From Candidatus Scalindua rubra (lineage in GTDB: Bacteria; Planctomycetota; Brocadiia; Brocadiales; Scalinduaceae), in contig MAYW01000021.1 of assembly GCA_001723765.1 (NCBI GenBank), positions 1 to 43,209 of the forward strand: a stretch of 43,209 nt of DNA, written 5' to 3'. The position numbers and the translations under genes were made by a program. Under the pieces are notes generated by a model that had not been told where the DNA came from, made no database searches, and was given only the letters and a program-made list of their open reading frames with translations. Positions within the stretch are counted from its first letter, which is position 1; each line of letters opens with the position of its first letter. Positions 9,233 to 18,599 of this stretch are shown here, piece after piece.

Positions 9233-9999
9233 GAATACCAAAGTTTATACAAATGATCTTATTGGTCGTTATTGTCTTTTTAGTCTTTAAATTTACAATA
9301 CGTCCACAGATACCTTCATCTCTTCTATCTTTTTACATGATGATTGTTATTTTCGCTATCTTTATTTATGTCATATCTGATTCTCAATTACTTCAAGATT
9401 TCCTCAAGCCGCTAAAATCATTATTAGTAGTGAATGAGAACAAACTAATAGAGGAAAGTAATAGAGAAATCAGACAGCTCATTTTCGCCTTTTTACCCAT
9501 TTTTGCAGCGGTATTTACTTATTTAAATATGGCAGTCGATGCAAAAGCTCCAGCAGAACTTCGCTCTATCCATCCAGCCCCACCATTACAAATACGATTC
9601 AATGAGAAGCCTATTCGTATCGAGGGGCTGAAAAATCCTTTAAGATCAGATACGGCAAATTTCGATAAATACGTGGAAGAAGGAGCCGTTATCTATTTTG
9701 AAAACTGTTTTTTTTGTCATGGGGATAACCTTGACGGAAACGGTCACTTTGCTGAAGCCATTGACCCAAAGCCAGCCAATTTTCTTGACCACGGAACTAT
9801 TGCACAATTGCAGGAATCCTATGTCTTTTGGAGGGTAAGTAAAGGTGGTCAAGGTTTACCCGATGAAGGAACCCCGTGGAACTCTGCAATGCCTGCTTGG
9901 GAGAATGTTTTAACTGAAAAGCAAATCTGGAAGGTTATTATTTACATTTATGAGGCAGCTGGTGTTGAACCGAGAAGATGGGACAAAAAACCAAAATGA
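9229..9999 (+). CDS. Membrane-anchored monohaem cytochrome c
   Basis: 256 residues, start codon overlapping the stop of the oxidase gene (ATGA). Three hydrophobic segments at about 6-25, 30-50 and 85-105 anchor a periplasmic domain with one haem-c site, C160FFCH164, followed by GDNLDGNGHFAEAIDPKPANF, typical of class I cytochromes that accompany oxidases. A methionine in NSAMPAW is a plausible sixth ligand. Its position between two haem proteins suggests that it passes electrons between them. The CFFCH codons contain a T8 run, like the one that breaks the HdrD-like gene, but here the frame is intact. Confidence 0.85.
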   Translation: MRIPKFIQMILLVVIVFLVFKFTIRPQIPSSLLSFYMMIVIFAIFIYVISDSQLLQDFLKPLKSLLVVNENKLIEESNREIRQLIFAFLPIFAAVFTYLNMAVDAKAPAELRSIHPAPPLQIRFNEKPIRIEGLKNPLRSDTANFDKYVEEGAVIYFENCFFCHGDNLDGNGHFAEAIDPKPANFLDHGTIAQLQESYVFWRVSKGGQGLPDEGTPWNSAMPAWENVLTEKQIWKVIIYIYEAAGVEPRRWDKKPK

Positions 10000-10003
10000 A
10001 TAC

Positions 10004-11620
10004 ATGATGCAGCAATCTATAATCAAATTAAAACCTATGTTTATTAAAAAAAACTATTTATGTCTATATTTTATCATTAGTGGAATAGTCATTTTACTCA
10101 CACTTAGCCTTCAAAGTGAATTCTTTTATCTTTATGCACAAGAAGAACTTACGATAAGAGAAACAGAAGAAAACATAAAAGCTGGAAAAACAATCTATAT
10201 GAAAAAGTGTCAATACTGTCATGGTATTGATGGAGATGGTGAAGGTCCCGCAGCACCTTTTCTAGACCCTCCACCTCGCGATCTTACACGTGCGCGCTAT
10301 AAGATTATTTCTACTGAGGTTGGTGAGTTGCCAACTGATCAAGATATTTTTAATGTTATTTCAAATGGTATACCTGATACTTCTATGCCGGGTTGGTCAT
10401 CTCTGAGTAAAAAGGAAATCTGGCAGGTAGTACACTATATCAAAAAATTTGCTGAGAGATTTGACTGGTATAAGGAAATAAAGAAAGTTTCTAAAATAGT
10501 AGAAATAGACGTCCCTCAACCAGCTACTGAGGAAAGTATAGAAAGGGGCAGACAAATTTATATGAAAAAATTAGAATGCTGGAAGTGCCATGGAGAAGGT
10601 GGAAGGGGTGATGGTCCTTCAGCTCCAGAACTATTAGATGAATGGGAATTCCCTATCAAACCCACAAACCTTACCAAACCTTGGAAATTCAAAATAGGAA
10701 GTTCTGAAAGAGATATCTATAGAGCAATAATTACTGGAACTGCGGGAACACCAATGCCAGCCTTCATTAGAGGGAACACAAAAAAGGAACTATGGGATCT
10801 GACAAATTATGTAAAATCCTTAGGACCTAAGAAACGCCCGCAGAGGACAACAGTACTAAAGTCAAAATTTATATCAGATAATCTCCCCAAAGACGTAAAC
10901 GATCCACTATGGAATTCAACCGAGGCAGTGGAATTCCCACTCTTCGGACAGATATTAGAAGAACCCAGGATGTATACACCATCCGTAGATGAAATCTATG
11001 TAAAATCAATATATAATAACAATGAAATCGTATTCCTTATTGAATGGGATGATAACACTCAAAGCAAACATGGTACAACCAAAGATGGAGAAGCCGTTTA
11101 TGCAGATTCTTTAGCTATTCAATTTCCAGTTAAAATACCAGAATCACCAGTAAGCCCAAGACCATTTTTTATGATGGGTGATTTATCATCTTTCGTTAAT
11201 TTATGGCTTTGGGAATCTGATCCTAATGTATTCAAAGAACTCAATGCATGGGGAATTAAAAAGAAAAAAGACCAATCAGAAGAAAGTAAAGACATTGAAG
11301 GAAAAGCTGTATACGAACAAGGTCAATACAAATTATTAATTAAGCGTAATTTAACTACATCAGACAAAAAGGACGATATCCAGATTGAAGTTAATAAATT
11401 TATACCAATCTCTTTTTTAGTGTGGGATGGGAACAATGGTGAAACAGAGAATATGATGGCAATCTCTTCTTGGTATTATCTCTTTTTAGAAAAAAAAGAA
11501 ACAGGTGTGAACATTTTGTATTCAGCACTAGCTTTATTTTTTACTGTCATAGTGGAAATAATCTTTATGAAGGGTATAAGACGCCGTGCTCAGTATAAAT
11601 CCACTTCAATCATGACTTAA
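10004..11620 (+). CDS. Dihaem cytochrome c fused to an EB_dh-type haem-b domain, C-terminal membrane anchor
   Basis: 538 residues from ATG 10004. The frame extends up to ATG 9950, but that overlaps the previous gene by 50 bases. ATG 10037 is another possible start and would begin directly before the signal-like segment (KKNYLCLYFIISGIVILL). Two class I haem-c domains carry C69QYCH and C192WKCH. The region from about 285 to 500 resembles the ethylbenzene dehydrogenase / nitrate reductase gamma haem-b domain (DPLWNSTEAVEFPL; MMGDLSSFVNLWLWESD). A single membrane helix near the end is followed by basic residues. In relatives, the EB_dh domain passes electrons from a molybdoenzyme. Here it is coupled to haem c beside a bd-like oxidase, so it may link a periplasmic donor to that oxidase (inference). 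Confidence 0.8.
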   Translation: MMQQSIIKLKPMFIKKNYLCLYFIISGIVILLTLSLQSEFFYLYAQEELTIRETEENIKAGKTIYMKKCQYCHGIDGDGEGPAAPFLDPPPRDLTRARYKIISTEVGELPTDQDIFNVISNGIPDTSMPGWSSLSKKEIWQVVHYIKKFAERFDWYKEIKKVSKIVEIDVPQPATEESIERGRQIYMKKLECWKCHGEGGRGDGPSAPELLDEWEFPIKPTNLTKPWKFKIGSSERDIYRAIITGTAGTPMPAFIRGNTKKELWDLTNYVKSLGPKKRPQRTTVLKSKFISDNLPKDVNDPLWNSTEAVEFPLFGQILEEPRMYTPSVDEIYVKSIYNNNEIVFLIEWDDNTQSKHGTTKDGEAVYADSLAIQFPVKIPESPVSPRPFFMMGDLSSFVNLWLWESDPNVFKELNAWGIKKKKDQSEESKDIEGKAVYEQGQYKLLIKRNLTTSDKKDDIQIEVNKFIPISFLVWDGNNGETENMMAISSWYYLFLEKKETGVNILYSALALFFTVIVEIIFMKGIRRRAQYKSTSIMT

Positions 11621-11675
11621 ATGTTAAATTGGGTCATAAAAATATTGAAGAACATAAAATACTTATATTTATTTT

Positions 11676-11704
11676 TTGACATTATTATTTTGTAAATATA
11701 GAAT
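11676..11704 (+). promoter_or_regulatory. Sigma-70-type promoter for nadB
   Basis: TTGACA at 11676-11681, a 17-base spacer and TAGAAT at 11699-11704. This predicts a start near 11711 and a leader of about 40 bases before ATG 11752. A second TTGACA at 11722 has no suitably placed -10. Confidence 0.65.
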
Positions 11705-11751
11705 TTAATAAAGGTTTAATTTTGACAATACTTTAACAATATTTTTTATCA

Positions 11752-13381
11752 ATGACAAGGAAAAACATATTTAAGAAATATCTGGTATCATTTGATAGCA
11801 GAACGCTTCAACATGCTTTTACTGATACACTTGTAGTGGGCAGTGGTATAGCAGGCTTAACTTCTGCTATTCAAGCGGTTAAAGGTGGTTCTGTCCTAAT
11901 AGTAACAAAGGCTAAGATAAATGAAAACAGTACTGCTCACGCACAAGGAGGAATTGCTGCAAAATTATGTCCTGATGATAGCTTTAAAAAACACATAAGC
12001 GACACTCTCAATACAGGTAAAGGCATTTGTGATGATGTGGTAGTTAGTAGCGTAATCAGAGAGGGTCCAAAACGTATAAGAGAACTAATAAGCTGGGGCG
12101 CAAATTTTTGATAAGGAAAACGGAAAATTAGTCTTCACTAAGGAGGGTGGGCATAGTCATCCAAGAATATTGCGGGCTAGAGGTGATTCTACAGGTAAAG
12201 AAATTGAAGAAACCCTTATAAGTACGGTTAAAAATCATTCTCATATCAGGGTTTTTGAACATACCTTTGCTCTTGATTTGCTGGTAAGTAATAATACATG
12301 CAACGGCATTATAGCATGGCGCAGTTGCGAAGGAAAAATATTGATATGGGCCAAACGAACTATTTTGGCTTCAGGAGGTTGTGGCCAAGTTTATAGAGAA
12401 ACAACAAATCCTGAAATAGCAACCGGAGATGGAATTGCAATGGCTTATCGAGCTGGGGTAAAACTTCAGGATCTTGAATTCGTACAATTTCACCCAACAA
12501 CATTATATGTAGCTGGCGCTGAACGAATCTTAATCTCTGAAACGGTCCGTGGTGAAGGGGGAATATTAAAGAATAAATACGGTGAGATGTTCATGCCAAA
12601 GTATCATCCTAATGCAGAACTGGCACCAAGAGATATAGTCAGCAGGAGCATCTTACGTGAGATACACAAGACTGATTATACACATGTATATCTGGATGTA
12701 AGACACATTTCAAAAGAAAAACTCAGTAACAGGTTTCCCAAGATTAAGAAATCATGCGCATCTTTTGGTATTGATATAACAAAACAATTAATCCCCGTAC
12801 ACCCAAGCGCCCATTACATGATTGGCGGCATTAAAGTAGATAAAAATGGAAGAACAAGCGTGAAAAATCTCTATGCATGCGGAGAAGTGTCTTGTACAGG
12901 ATTACACGGAGCAAACCGTTTAGGCAGCAATTCATTACTTGAAGGTCTGGTATTTGGTTATAGAGCTGGCAACATGGCCGGTAAGGAATCAGGAAAAAAG
13001 AAAAAGGACTTGTCCCCACGCTCCTTTAAAGAAACTGCTAAGAGCCATTTGTATAGCGAACTGGATTTAGAAGACGTAAAGAACTCTTTAAAAAGCTTAA
13101 TGTGGAGAAGTGTTGGCATTGAAAGAGATGGCAAGTGCCTTAAGGAAGCAATCGAAAACATTAAACATTGGTCAAAGTATATAATCAGTAACGAATTTTC
13201 ATCACCACTTGGCTGGGAAGTACAAAATATGCTTATAGTATCAATCTTAATTTCGAGCTCAGCTTCCAGGAGATGTGAATCGAGAGGTGTGCACTATCGG
13301 TTAGACTATCTTGATACAGATGACAAACATTGGAAAAAACACATTATAGTTCATAATGGCAAATACGACTTTGTACGATAG
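11752..13381 (+). pseudogene. nadB: L-aspartate oxidase, frame broken at a T5 run
   Basis: NadB oxidises L-aspartate to iminoaspartate with FAD, the first step of NAD synthesis. The first 119 residues carry the FAD-binding GSGIAGL and AHAQGGIAA motifs and end at TGA 12109-12111. The rest is open in the next frame from about 12105 to 13381. Removing one T from the T5 run 12105-12109 restores ...GANFDKENGKLVFTKEGGHSHPRILR..., including the substrate-binding GGHSHPR segment. SCTGLHGANRLGSNSLLEG is conserved near the C-terminal third. The repaired length, about 540 residues, is normal for the family. The long second frame shows no decay, so a sequencing error or very recent mutation is likely. 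It faces fabF with only 32 bases between them. Confidence 0.88.
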
Positions 13382-13413
13382 TTTTTTAATGCAATTACTT
13401 CAGATAACAGGTA

Positions 13414-14655
13414 TCAACGAACCTTTCCCAATACGATGCTAACATTGTGCCCGCCAAAACCAAAAGAATTGGACATTACATTTTCTATCTTTTTTTCTCT
13501 TGCTTCATTTGGTAAAAAATCTACACCATTGCATTTTGGATCTGGCGTTTCATAATTTATTGTGGGTGGTACAACATTCTTATCTACTATCAATGCACAT
13601 ATTAATGTTTCAACACCACCTGATGCCCCCAACTGGTGACCCAACATAGATTTTGTTGAACTAACTGATAAATTTCTGGCATGACTATCAAAAACTCTCT
13701 TGATAGCATCAACCTCAACTTCATCTCCTAATGGTGTAGACGTTGCATGCGCATTAATATAAGATATTTGTTCTGGATTCAATTTAGAATCTCTTAATGC
13801 ATTTTTCATGGCAATACATGCACCTTCACCTTCAGGATGCGGAGCAGTGATATGATGCGCATCATCACTCATAGCAAATCCAAGCATCTCTGCATAAATG
13901 TTTGCGCCTCTCTTTTTTGCATTATCCATTTCCTCTAAGATTATAATACCGGAACCTTCCGATATGACAAATCCATTTCTATCTCTATCAAAAGGCCTGC
14001 TGGCTTTCTGAGGTTCATCATTTCTTGTGGACAAGGCTTTCATATTGTTAAATGCACTTACACAGAGCGGCGTTACCGTTGCTTCAGTACCTCCTGCAAT
14101 CATTACATCGGCTTCACCTCTCTGAACAATCCGGAAGGCTTCTACAATAGCATGCGCACCAGATGCACACGCAGTGATAACAGAAAAGTTTGCGGCGTGA
14201 AGACCAAATTTAATGGCTATGCACCCCGGTGCGGCATTAGCCATTAATTTAGTAATCATAAATGGAGAAACTCTCGAGGGACCTCTTTCGAGTAAAATCT
14301 TATGTTGTGCCTCAATCTCAATAATACCACCAATACCGGTACCGATAATTACGCCTGCCTTATACCGATCTATCTTATCAAGATTAATCCCGGAATCTTC
14401 AATGGCAAGAGATGCTGAGGCTACAGCAAACTGAGTAAATCTGTCTAACCTTCTTTCTTCCTTCTTATCGAACCATCTACTTGGTTCAAAATCTGACACC
14501 TCTCCTGCAATAAGAACATCTTGGCCTGTTGTGTCAAAAGCCGTTATGTTAGAAATCCCACTTTTTCCATTACATAATGATGTCCAAAGTTGATCCTTCT
14601 CCTGACCTATCGGGGTTATTGCACCAATACCTGTAACTACTACCCTACGCCCCAT
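13414..14655 (-). CDS. fabF: 3-oxoacyl-[ACP] synthase II
   Basis: 413 residues, the usual FabF length. It condenses malonyl-ACP with acyl-ACP during chain elongation. The Cys-His-His triad is visible: Cys163 (TACASGAHA), His303 (NAHATSTPLGD) and His340 (MLGHQLGASGG). It is last in the minus-strand cluster rpmF-plsX-fabH-fabD-acpP-fabF, starting five bases after the acpP stop. The standard Cys-His-His sequence makes this an ordinary elongation synthase rather than an obviously specialised ladderane enzyme. Confidence 0.96.
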   Translation of the reverse strand: MGRRVVVTGIGAITPIGQEKDQLWTSLCNGKSGISNITAFDTTGQDVLIAGEVSDFEPSRWFDKKEERRLDRFTQFAVASASLAIEDSGINLDKIDRYKAGVIIGTGIGGIIEIEAQHKILLERGPSRVSPFMITKLMANAAPGCIAIKFGLHAANFSVITACASGAHAIVEAFRIVQRGEADVMIAGGTEATVTPLCVSAFNNMKALSTRNDEPQKASRPFDRDRNGFVISEGSGIIILEEMDNAKKRGANIYAEMLGFAMSDDAHHITAPHPEGEGACIAMKNALRDSKLNPEQISYINAHATSTPLGDEVEVDAIKRVFDSHARNLSVSSTKSMLGHQLGASGGVETLICALIVDKNVVPPTINYETPDPKCNGVDFLPNEAREKKIENVMSNSFGFGGHNVSIVLGKVR

Positions 14656-14660
14656 TATTC

Positions 14661-14906
14661 TTATTTATGCTCCTTGATATATTTTATTGCATGCCCTACA
14701 GTTTGAATTTTCTCTGCATCTTCATCGGGAATATTTATGTCAAATGCATCTTCCAACTCCATAACTAGTTCCACCGTGTCAAGTGAATCCGCGCCCAAAT
14801 CGTTTATGAACGATGTTTCAGGTGTAACTTGTTCCTTATTTACACCCATCTGCTTAGTAATTATTTCTTTTATTTTTTCTTCAATTGATAGTTCTTCTGT
14901 GGACAA
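14661..14906 (-). CDS. acpP: Acyl carrier protein
   Basis: 81 residues, acidic, with the phosphopantetheine attachment serine Ser41 in [17 protein letters not shown]. It starts with TTG (14904-14906), supported by a strong AAGGAGG about eight bases upstream. It carries acyl intermediates for the flanking FabD, FabF and FabH. It sits 33 bases downstream of fabD, in the place where fabG would separate fabD from acpP in the classical cluster. Confidence 0.96.
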   Translation of the reverse strand: MSTEELSIEEKIKEIITKQMGVNKEQVTPETSFINDLGADSLDTVELVMELEDAFDINIPDEDAEKIQTVGHAIKYIKEHK

Positions 14907-14939
14907 GGACTTTCCTCCTTAAGGCAAAATTCAGTTTTT

Positions 14940-15866
14940 TCAATTTTCTACTAAAGAATTATAATCATTAATGTTTCTAATTTTTTTTGTAGGATCTATT
15001 TTTTTTAATAGACCAGTAAGAACTTTCCCAGGACCAAATTCATAAAATTCTTCTGTACCATCATCTATAAGATTTTGCATAGAATGGCTCCATTTTACAG
15101 GACTGTCAAGCTGTTTAATAAGAGAATACTTTATTTCACCAGGTTCATTTACACATTTTGCATATACATTTGCCATAACAGGTATTTCGGATTTTGAAAC
15201 CTTTGTGTTTTCGATTTCTTTTGAAAGTTTACTACTTGCCGAACTCATCAAAGAGGAATGGAATGCACCATTAACCTTTAATGGTATTACGGCTCTTGCA
15301 CCTTTTTCCCTGGCAAGATTCATTGCTTCTTTAACGGCTTCTTCTGTCCCTGAGACAACTATTTGTTTCGGTGAATTATAATTTGCCGCACAAACTTCTC
15401 CATACTTTTTAGCTTCTTTACATATCTCTTCAACCTGTGATTCCCCCAATCCTATTACTGACGCCATAGTTCCTTTTTCCTTATCGCATGCTTCCTGCAT
15501 AAACTGTCCACGCTTATAAACGAGACGTAAAGCATCTTCGAATGATATAGAATTTGCAAAGACAAGCGCAGTATATTCTCCCAAACTTAATCCAGCTGTA
15601 ACATGACATGAAATGTTTCCATTATTACGTTCTTTAAACGCCTTCAAGATTGCCATGCTTGTAACCATAACTGCTGGTTGGCAAATAGAGGTTTTGTTAA
15701 GTTCTTCTTGTTTACCATTAAAACATATATCTGAAAGTTTAAAACCCAACACATAGTCGGCTTTTTTATATACTTCCCTAGCCTCTTTGGATTGTGAGTA
15801 AATGTCTTTACCCATTCCAATGTATTGAGCGCCCTGACCTGCAAATAAAAAAGCTGTTTTTGCCAT
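14940..15866 (-). CDS. fabD: Malonyl-CoA:ACP transacylase
   Basis: 308 residues, normal for FabD. The nucleophile is Ser94 in AGLSLGEYTA, with His203 in GAFHSSLM and the N-terminal FAGQGAQYIGMG oxyanion segment. It loads malonyl groups onto the ACP encoded downstream. Its ATG begins one base after the fabH stop, so translation is probably coupled. Confidence 0.96.
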   Translation of the reverse strand: MAKTAFLFAGQGAQYIGMGKDIYSQSKEAREVYKKADYVLGFKLSDICFNGKQEELNKTSICQPAVMVTSMAILKAFKERNNGNISCHVTAGLSLGEYTALVFANSISFEDALRLVYKRGQFMQEACDKEKGTMASVIGLGESQVEEICKEAKKYGEVCAANYNSPKQIVVSGTEEAVKEAMNLAREKGARAVIPLKVNGAFHSSLMSSASSKLSKEIENTKVSKSEIPVMANVYAKCVNEPGEIKYSLIKQLDSPVKWSHSMQNLIDDGTEEFYEFGPGKVLTGLLKKIDPTKKIRNINDYNSLVEN

Positions 15867-15867
15867 T

Positions 15868-16857
15868 TTACCACTTAACGATAGAGGAACTCCACGTTAA
15901 GCCCCCTCCAAATGCAACCAAAAGTACAGTATCTCCGGGTTTTAACACTTTCCCCTTATCTATTTCATCAATTGCTATAGGAATAGAGGCTGAGGATGTA
16001 TTACCATACCTGTCAATATTAATAAATGCCTTTTCTTTTGGTTGTTTAAGTTTTTCCATCGCTGCTTCTATGATTCTAACATTACTTTGATGAGGAATAA
16101 TCAGATCAATATCTTCAATCTTCATATTATTTTCAGAAACAGTCTTCCTGATTACGTCAACCATATTATTAACTGCAAGCTTAAATATTTCTTTTCCTTT
16201 TAGTTGAATATAATGTGAACGACTTTCAATAGTTTTATGTGATGCAGGTAATTTAGAGCCACCTGCCGGAAGCATTAATAAATCTGCTTGGCTTCCGTCT
16301 GAACCCAAATGAGTTGTAATTATTTCTCGTTTACCATTACTTCGTTGAACGACTGCAGCGCCAGCTCCATCACCAAAAAGAATACAAGTAGACCTGTCAG
16401 TATAATCGGTTATCTTCGACAAACATTCTGAGCCCACAACTAAAACAGTATTCATGGCTCCTGAAATAACGAAATTTTCAGCTATGGACAATGCATAAAC
16501 AAATCCGGCACAAGCAGCTAATATGTCAAAGGCACCTGCATTACTCGCACCTATCTTTTCTTGTATAAAACAAGAAGTAGAAGGAAATAAACAATCGGGT
16601 GTAATGGTAGAAGTTATAATGAGATCGACTTCGGAAGGTAATACTTTTGCATCATCAAGCGCACGTAAAGATGCTTCTATCGCTAAGTCCGAAGTGGCTG
16701 CCCCATTTTCTACAATACGTCTTTCTTTAATTCCCGTCCGCTTGGTGATCCATTCATCAGTCGTATTAAGCATCTTCACCAGATCATCATTGGTGAGTAT
16801 TTTCTCGGGCAAAAAAGATCCTACCCCCGTAATTGATGCTCTGTATCCTTTTTCCAT
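15868..16857 (-). CDS. fabH: 3-oxoacyl-[ACP] synthase III
   Basis: 329 residues. It starts fatty acid synthesis by joining an acyl-CoA to malonyl-ACP. The catalytic triad is Cys116 (AACAGFVYAL), His256 (IPHQSNVRII) and Asn286 (DRYGNTSSAS). GVGSFLPEKILTN at the N-terminus is typical. A 35-base gap separates it from plsX, with AGGATAATTA before the ATG as a weak ribosome site. Confidence 0.96.
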   Translation of the reverse strand: MEKGYRASITGVGSFLPEKILTNDDLVKMLNTTDEWITKRTGIKERRIVENGAATSDLAIEASLRALDDAKVLPSEVDLIITSTITPDCLFPSTSCFIQEKIGASNAGAFDILAACAGFVYALSIAENFVISGAMNTVLVVGSECLSKITDYTDRSTCILFGDGAGAAVVQRSNGKREIITTHLGSDGSQADLLMLPAGGSKLPASHKTIESRSHYIQLKGKEIFKLAVNNMVDVIRKTVSENNMKIEDIDLIIPHQSNVRIIEAAMEKLKQPKEKAFINIDRYGNTSSASIPIAIDEIDKGKVLKPGDTVLLVAFGGGLTWSSSIVKW

Positions 16858-16892
16858 TAATTATCCTAATCTAAATTAGGAAAGTTGTCTGT

Positions 16893-17909
16893 TTAAATAG
16901 CAGTCATGAGAGACGAGTTAACTCTCTCGAGTCCAGAAACAATATGTTTGTTTACTTCATATTTCCTAAACTGTATTGCTTCTCTTACTGCATTTTGAAT
17001 CGCCTTTGAATCCGACCTGCCGTGTGCAATTATGCATATACCATCAATTCCAAGGAGCGGGACTCCACCGTACTCAGAGTAATCGCTTCTACTATATAGC
17101 TGCTTGAAAATAGGTTTGCAAAGCCATGCCCCTAATCTTGTCAAACTATTTTTCCTTGCTTCCGAGGCAAAAGCAGATAAAAGGCTTATAGAAAGTCCTT
17201 CAGCAAACTTAAGCAAAACATTGCCAATAAAGCCTTCGCATACGACTATATCAAACTTACCATCAAAAACGTCACGCCCTTCTGCGTTTCCAACAAAATT
17301 TAACGGAGAGCTTGAAAGAAGCGGAAAAGCTTCTTTTACTAAGTCATTACCCTTAATATCTTCCTCGCCAATATTTAAAAGTCCAACTTTCGGTTTTTCA
17401 ATATTTAATATGTACTTACAAAATACCGAGGCCATAATCCCACATTGCAACAAATGTTCAGGTTTACATTTTATATTTGCTCCCGCATCTATTACCAGAC
17501 ATACACCGTGAATGGTTGGTATAGCTACAGCTATTCCCGGACGTTTAACACCTTCTAATGTACGAAGAAATCGGGTTGCTGCAGCAACTGTTGCACCTGT
17601 GTTTCCTGCGCTTACTATAGCATCCGCCTCTTTTTCTTCTACTAGTTTAACACTTTTAGTAATTGATGAGTCGACTTTTTTTCGCAAGGCAACCGTCGCA
17701 GACTCATCCATACCTACTACTTGTGAAGTGTGAACAACGGAAATATTATCAGGAATAGCGCCATTTACATCTAATTCTTTATAAATTTGCTTCTGATCAC
17801 CTACTAATATTATCTTGTGGTCGGAAAACTTACGAGCAGCATTCACAGCGCCTTTTACGATTTCAAAAGGAGCAGCATCACCACCCATAGCATCAACTGT
17901 AATACGCAT
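16893..17909 (-). CDS. plsX: Phosphate acyltransferase PlsX
   Basis: 338 residues. It makes acyl-phosphate from acyl-ACP for phosphatidic acid synthesis at the membrane. Family motifs visible include MRITVDAMGGDAAP at the N-terminus, SAGNTGATVAAATR, and EGFIGNVLLKFAEG in the middle. It starts three bases after the rpmF stop, an arrangement conserved in many bacteria. Confidence 0.95.
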   Translation of the reverse strand: MRITVDAMGGDAAPFEIVKGAVNAARKFSDHKIILVGDQKQIYKELDVNGAIPDNISVVHTSQVVGMDESATVALRKKVDSSITKSVKLVEEKEADAIVSAGNTGATVAAATRFLRTLEGVKRPGIAVAIPTIHGVCLVIDAGANIKCKPEHLLQCGIMASVFCKYILNIEKPKVGLLNIGEEDIKGNDLVKEAFPLLSSSPLNFVGNAEGRDVFDGKFDIVVCEGFIGNVLLKFAEGLSISLLSAFASEARKNSLTRLGAWLCKPIFKQLYSRSDYSEYGGVPLLGIDGICIIAHGRSDSKAIQNAVREAIQFRKYEVNKHIVSGLERVNSSLMTAI

Positions 17910-17912
17910 AAT

Positions 17913-18143
17913 TTATGATCTCTCTACAGCAATTACCTGTCGATCATGGTAGTAGCCACAATTATGACAAATTGTATGTGGCCTTTTTATTTGCTTACAA
18001 TGTGGGCAAATAAACCTCTTTGACCTACTGCCGGATGTCTTTTTAGCTAACGCAAAACCTGGAATATTCGGAGGATTCAAAGCATCATGCGAACGCCTCT
18101 TACCTGTCCTTGAACTGGAATGCCTTCTTTTTGGAAGCGCCAT
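17913..18143 (-). CDS. rpmF: Ribosomal protein bL32, zinc-binding form
   Basis: 76 residues, basic. The N-terminus ALPKRRHSSSRTGKRR is typical, and a four-cysteine zinc ribbon is present (CPHCKQ ... CHNCGYYHDR). It is first in the operon with plsX and the fab genes, linking lipid synthesis to ribosome supply. The duplicated DUF177/YceD gene that often precedes rpmF is absent here. A leader of about 170 bases separates it from the predicted promoter. Confidence 0.95.
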   Translation of the reverse strand: MALPKRRHSSSRTGKRRSHDALNPPNIPGFALAKKTSGSRSKRFICPHCKQIKRPHTICHNCGYYHDRQVIAVERS

Positions 18144-18322
18144 TATAACACTCTTAAATTAAAATTAAAATAAATAAAGGGAAGAAGAAGAAAGAAAGGG
18201 AAAGTATAAGGCACTACATCTTAATTACCAAGCCTCCCGTTACTTTCTTGTCCTTCCCTTTTTTATCTATCTCCTTAAAGTTTAAAAACTTATAAGAGAT
18301 CCCTTAAATTAATAATTGTCAC

Positions 18323-18351
18323 ATTTTATAATCGCACCTTATTTTTGTCAA
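18323..18351 (-). promoter_or_regulatory. Sigma-70 promoter of the rpmF-plsX-fab operon
   Basis: On the minus strand TTGACA (18346-18351), a 17-base spacer, and TAAAAT (18323-18328). The -35 is perfect and the spacing ideal. The predicted start near 18316 gives a leader of about 170 bases before rpmF. The leader contains complementary purine- and pyrimidine-rich stretches (around 18180-18205 and 18245-18265) that could pair. Confidence 0.75.
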
Positions 18352-18398
18352 GTAAAAACATCATAGGTAAATCAGCTTCCGTTGGTCGCCGATTTATG

Positions 18399-18419
18399 GC
18401 ATTTTGCTTCGCAAAATGG
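18399..18419. repeat. Short palindrome in the region between rpmF and alaS
   Basis: CATTTTGC-TTC-GCAAAATG. The core recurs at 1093-1107 and, less perfectly, near 39049. The remaining 18361-18600 stretch holds a further seven-base inverted repeat (CAATTCA/TGAATTG, about 18549-18570) and no gene. Confidence 0.6.
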
Positions 18420-18599
18420 TATATACCATCAAAAGTAAATTTAACTTAAGCAACATAATAAACAAGTCTTACAAGGTAAAATACTTCAATATACGAGATA
18501 CAATTCCCTGGAAACCTCCCAAAAGTGAGAGGTAAATATTGCTTAGGACAATTCAAAAGAAACTGAATTGCCGAAGTCCGGTTTCATATTTCGTGCCTG

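Noticed and set aside
9950..10003. N-terminal extension of the dihaem/EB_dh gene
   Set aside because: It overlaps the preceding gene by 50 bases and places non-signal residues before the signal peptide; ATG 10004 or 10037 is more likely.
11722..11750. Second TTGACA just before nadB as promoter
   Set aside because: A correctly spaced -10 would put the transcript start inside the coding sequence; the promoter at 11676-11704 fits better.
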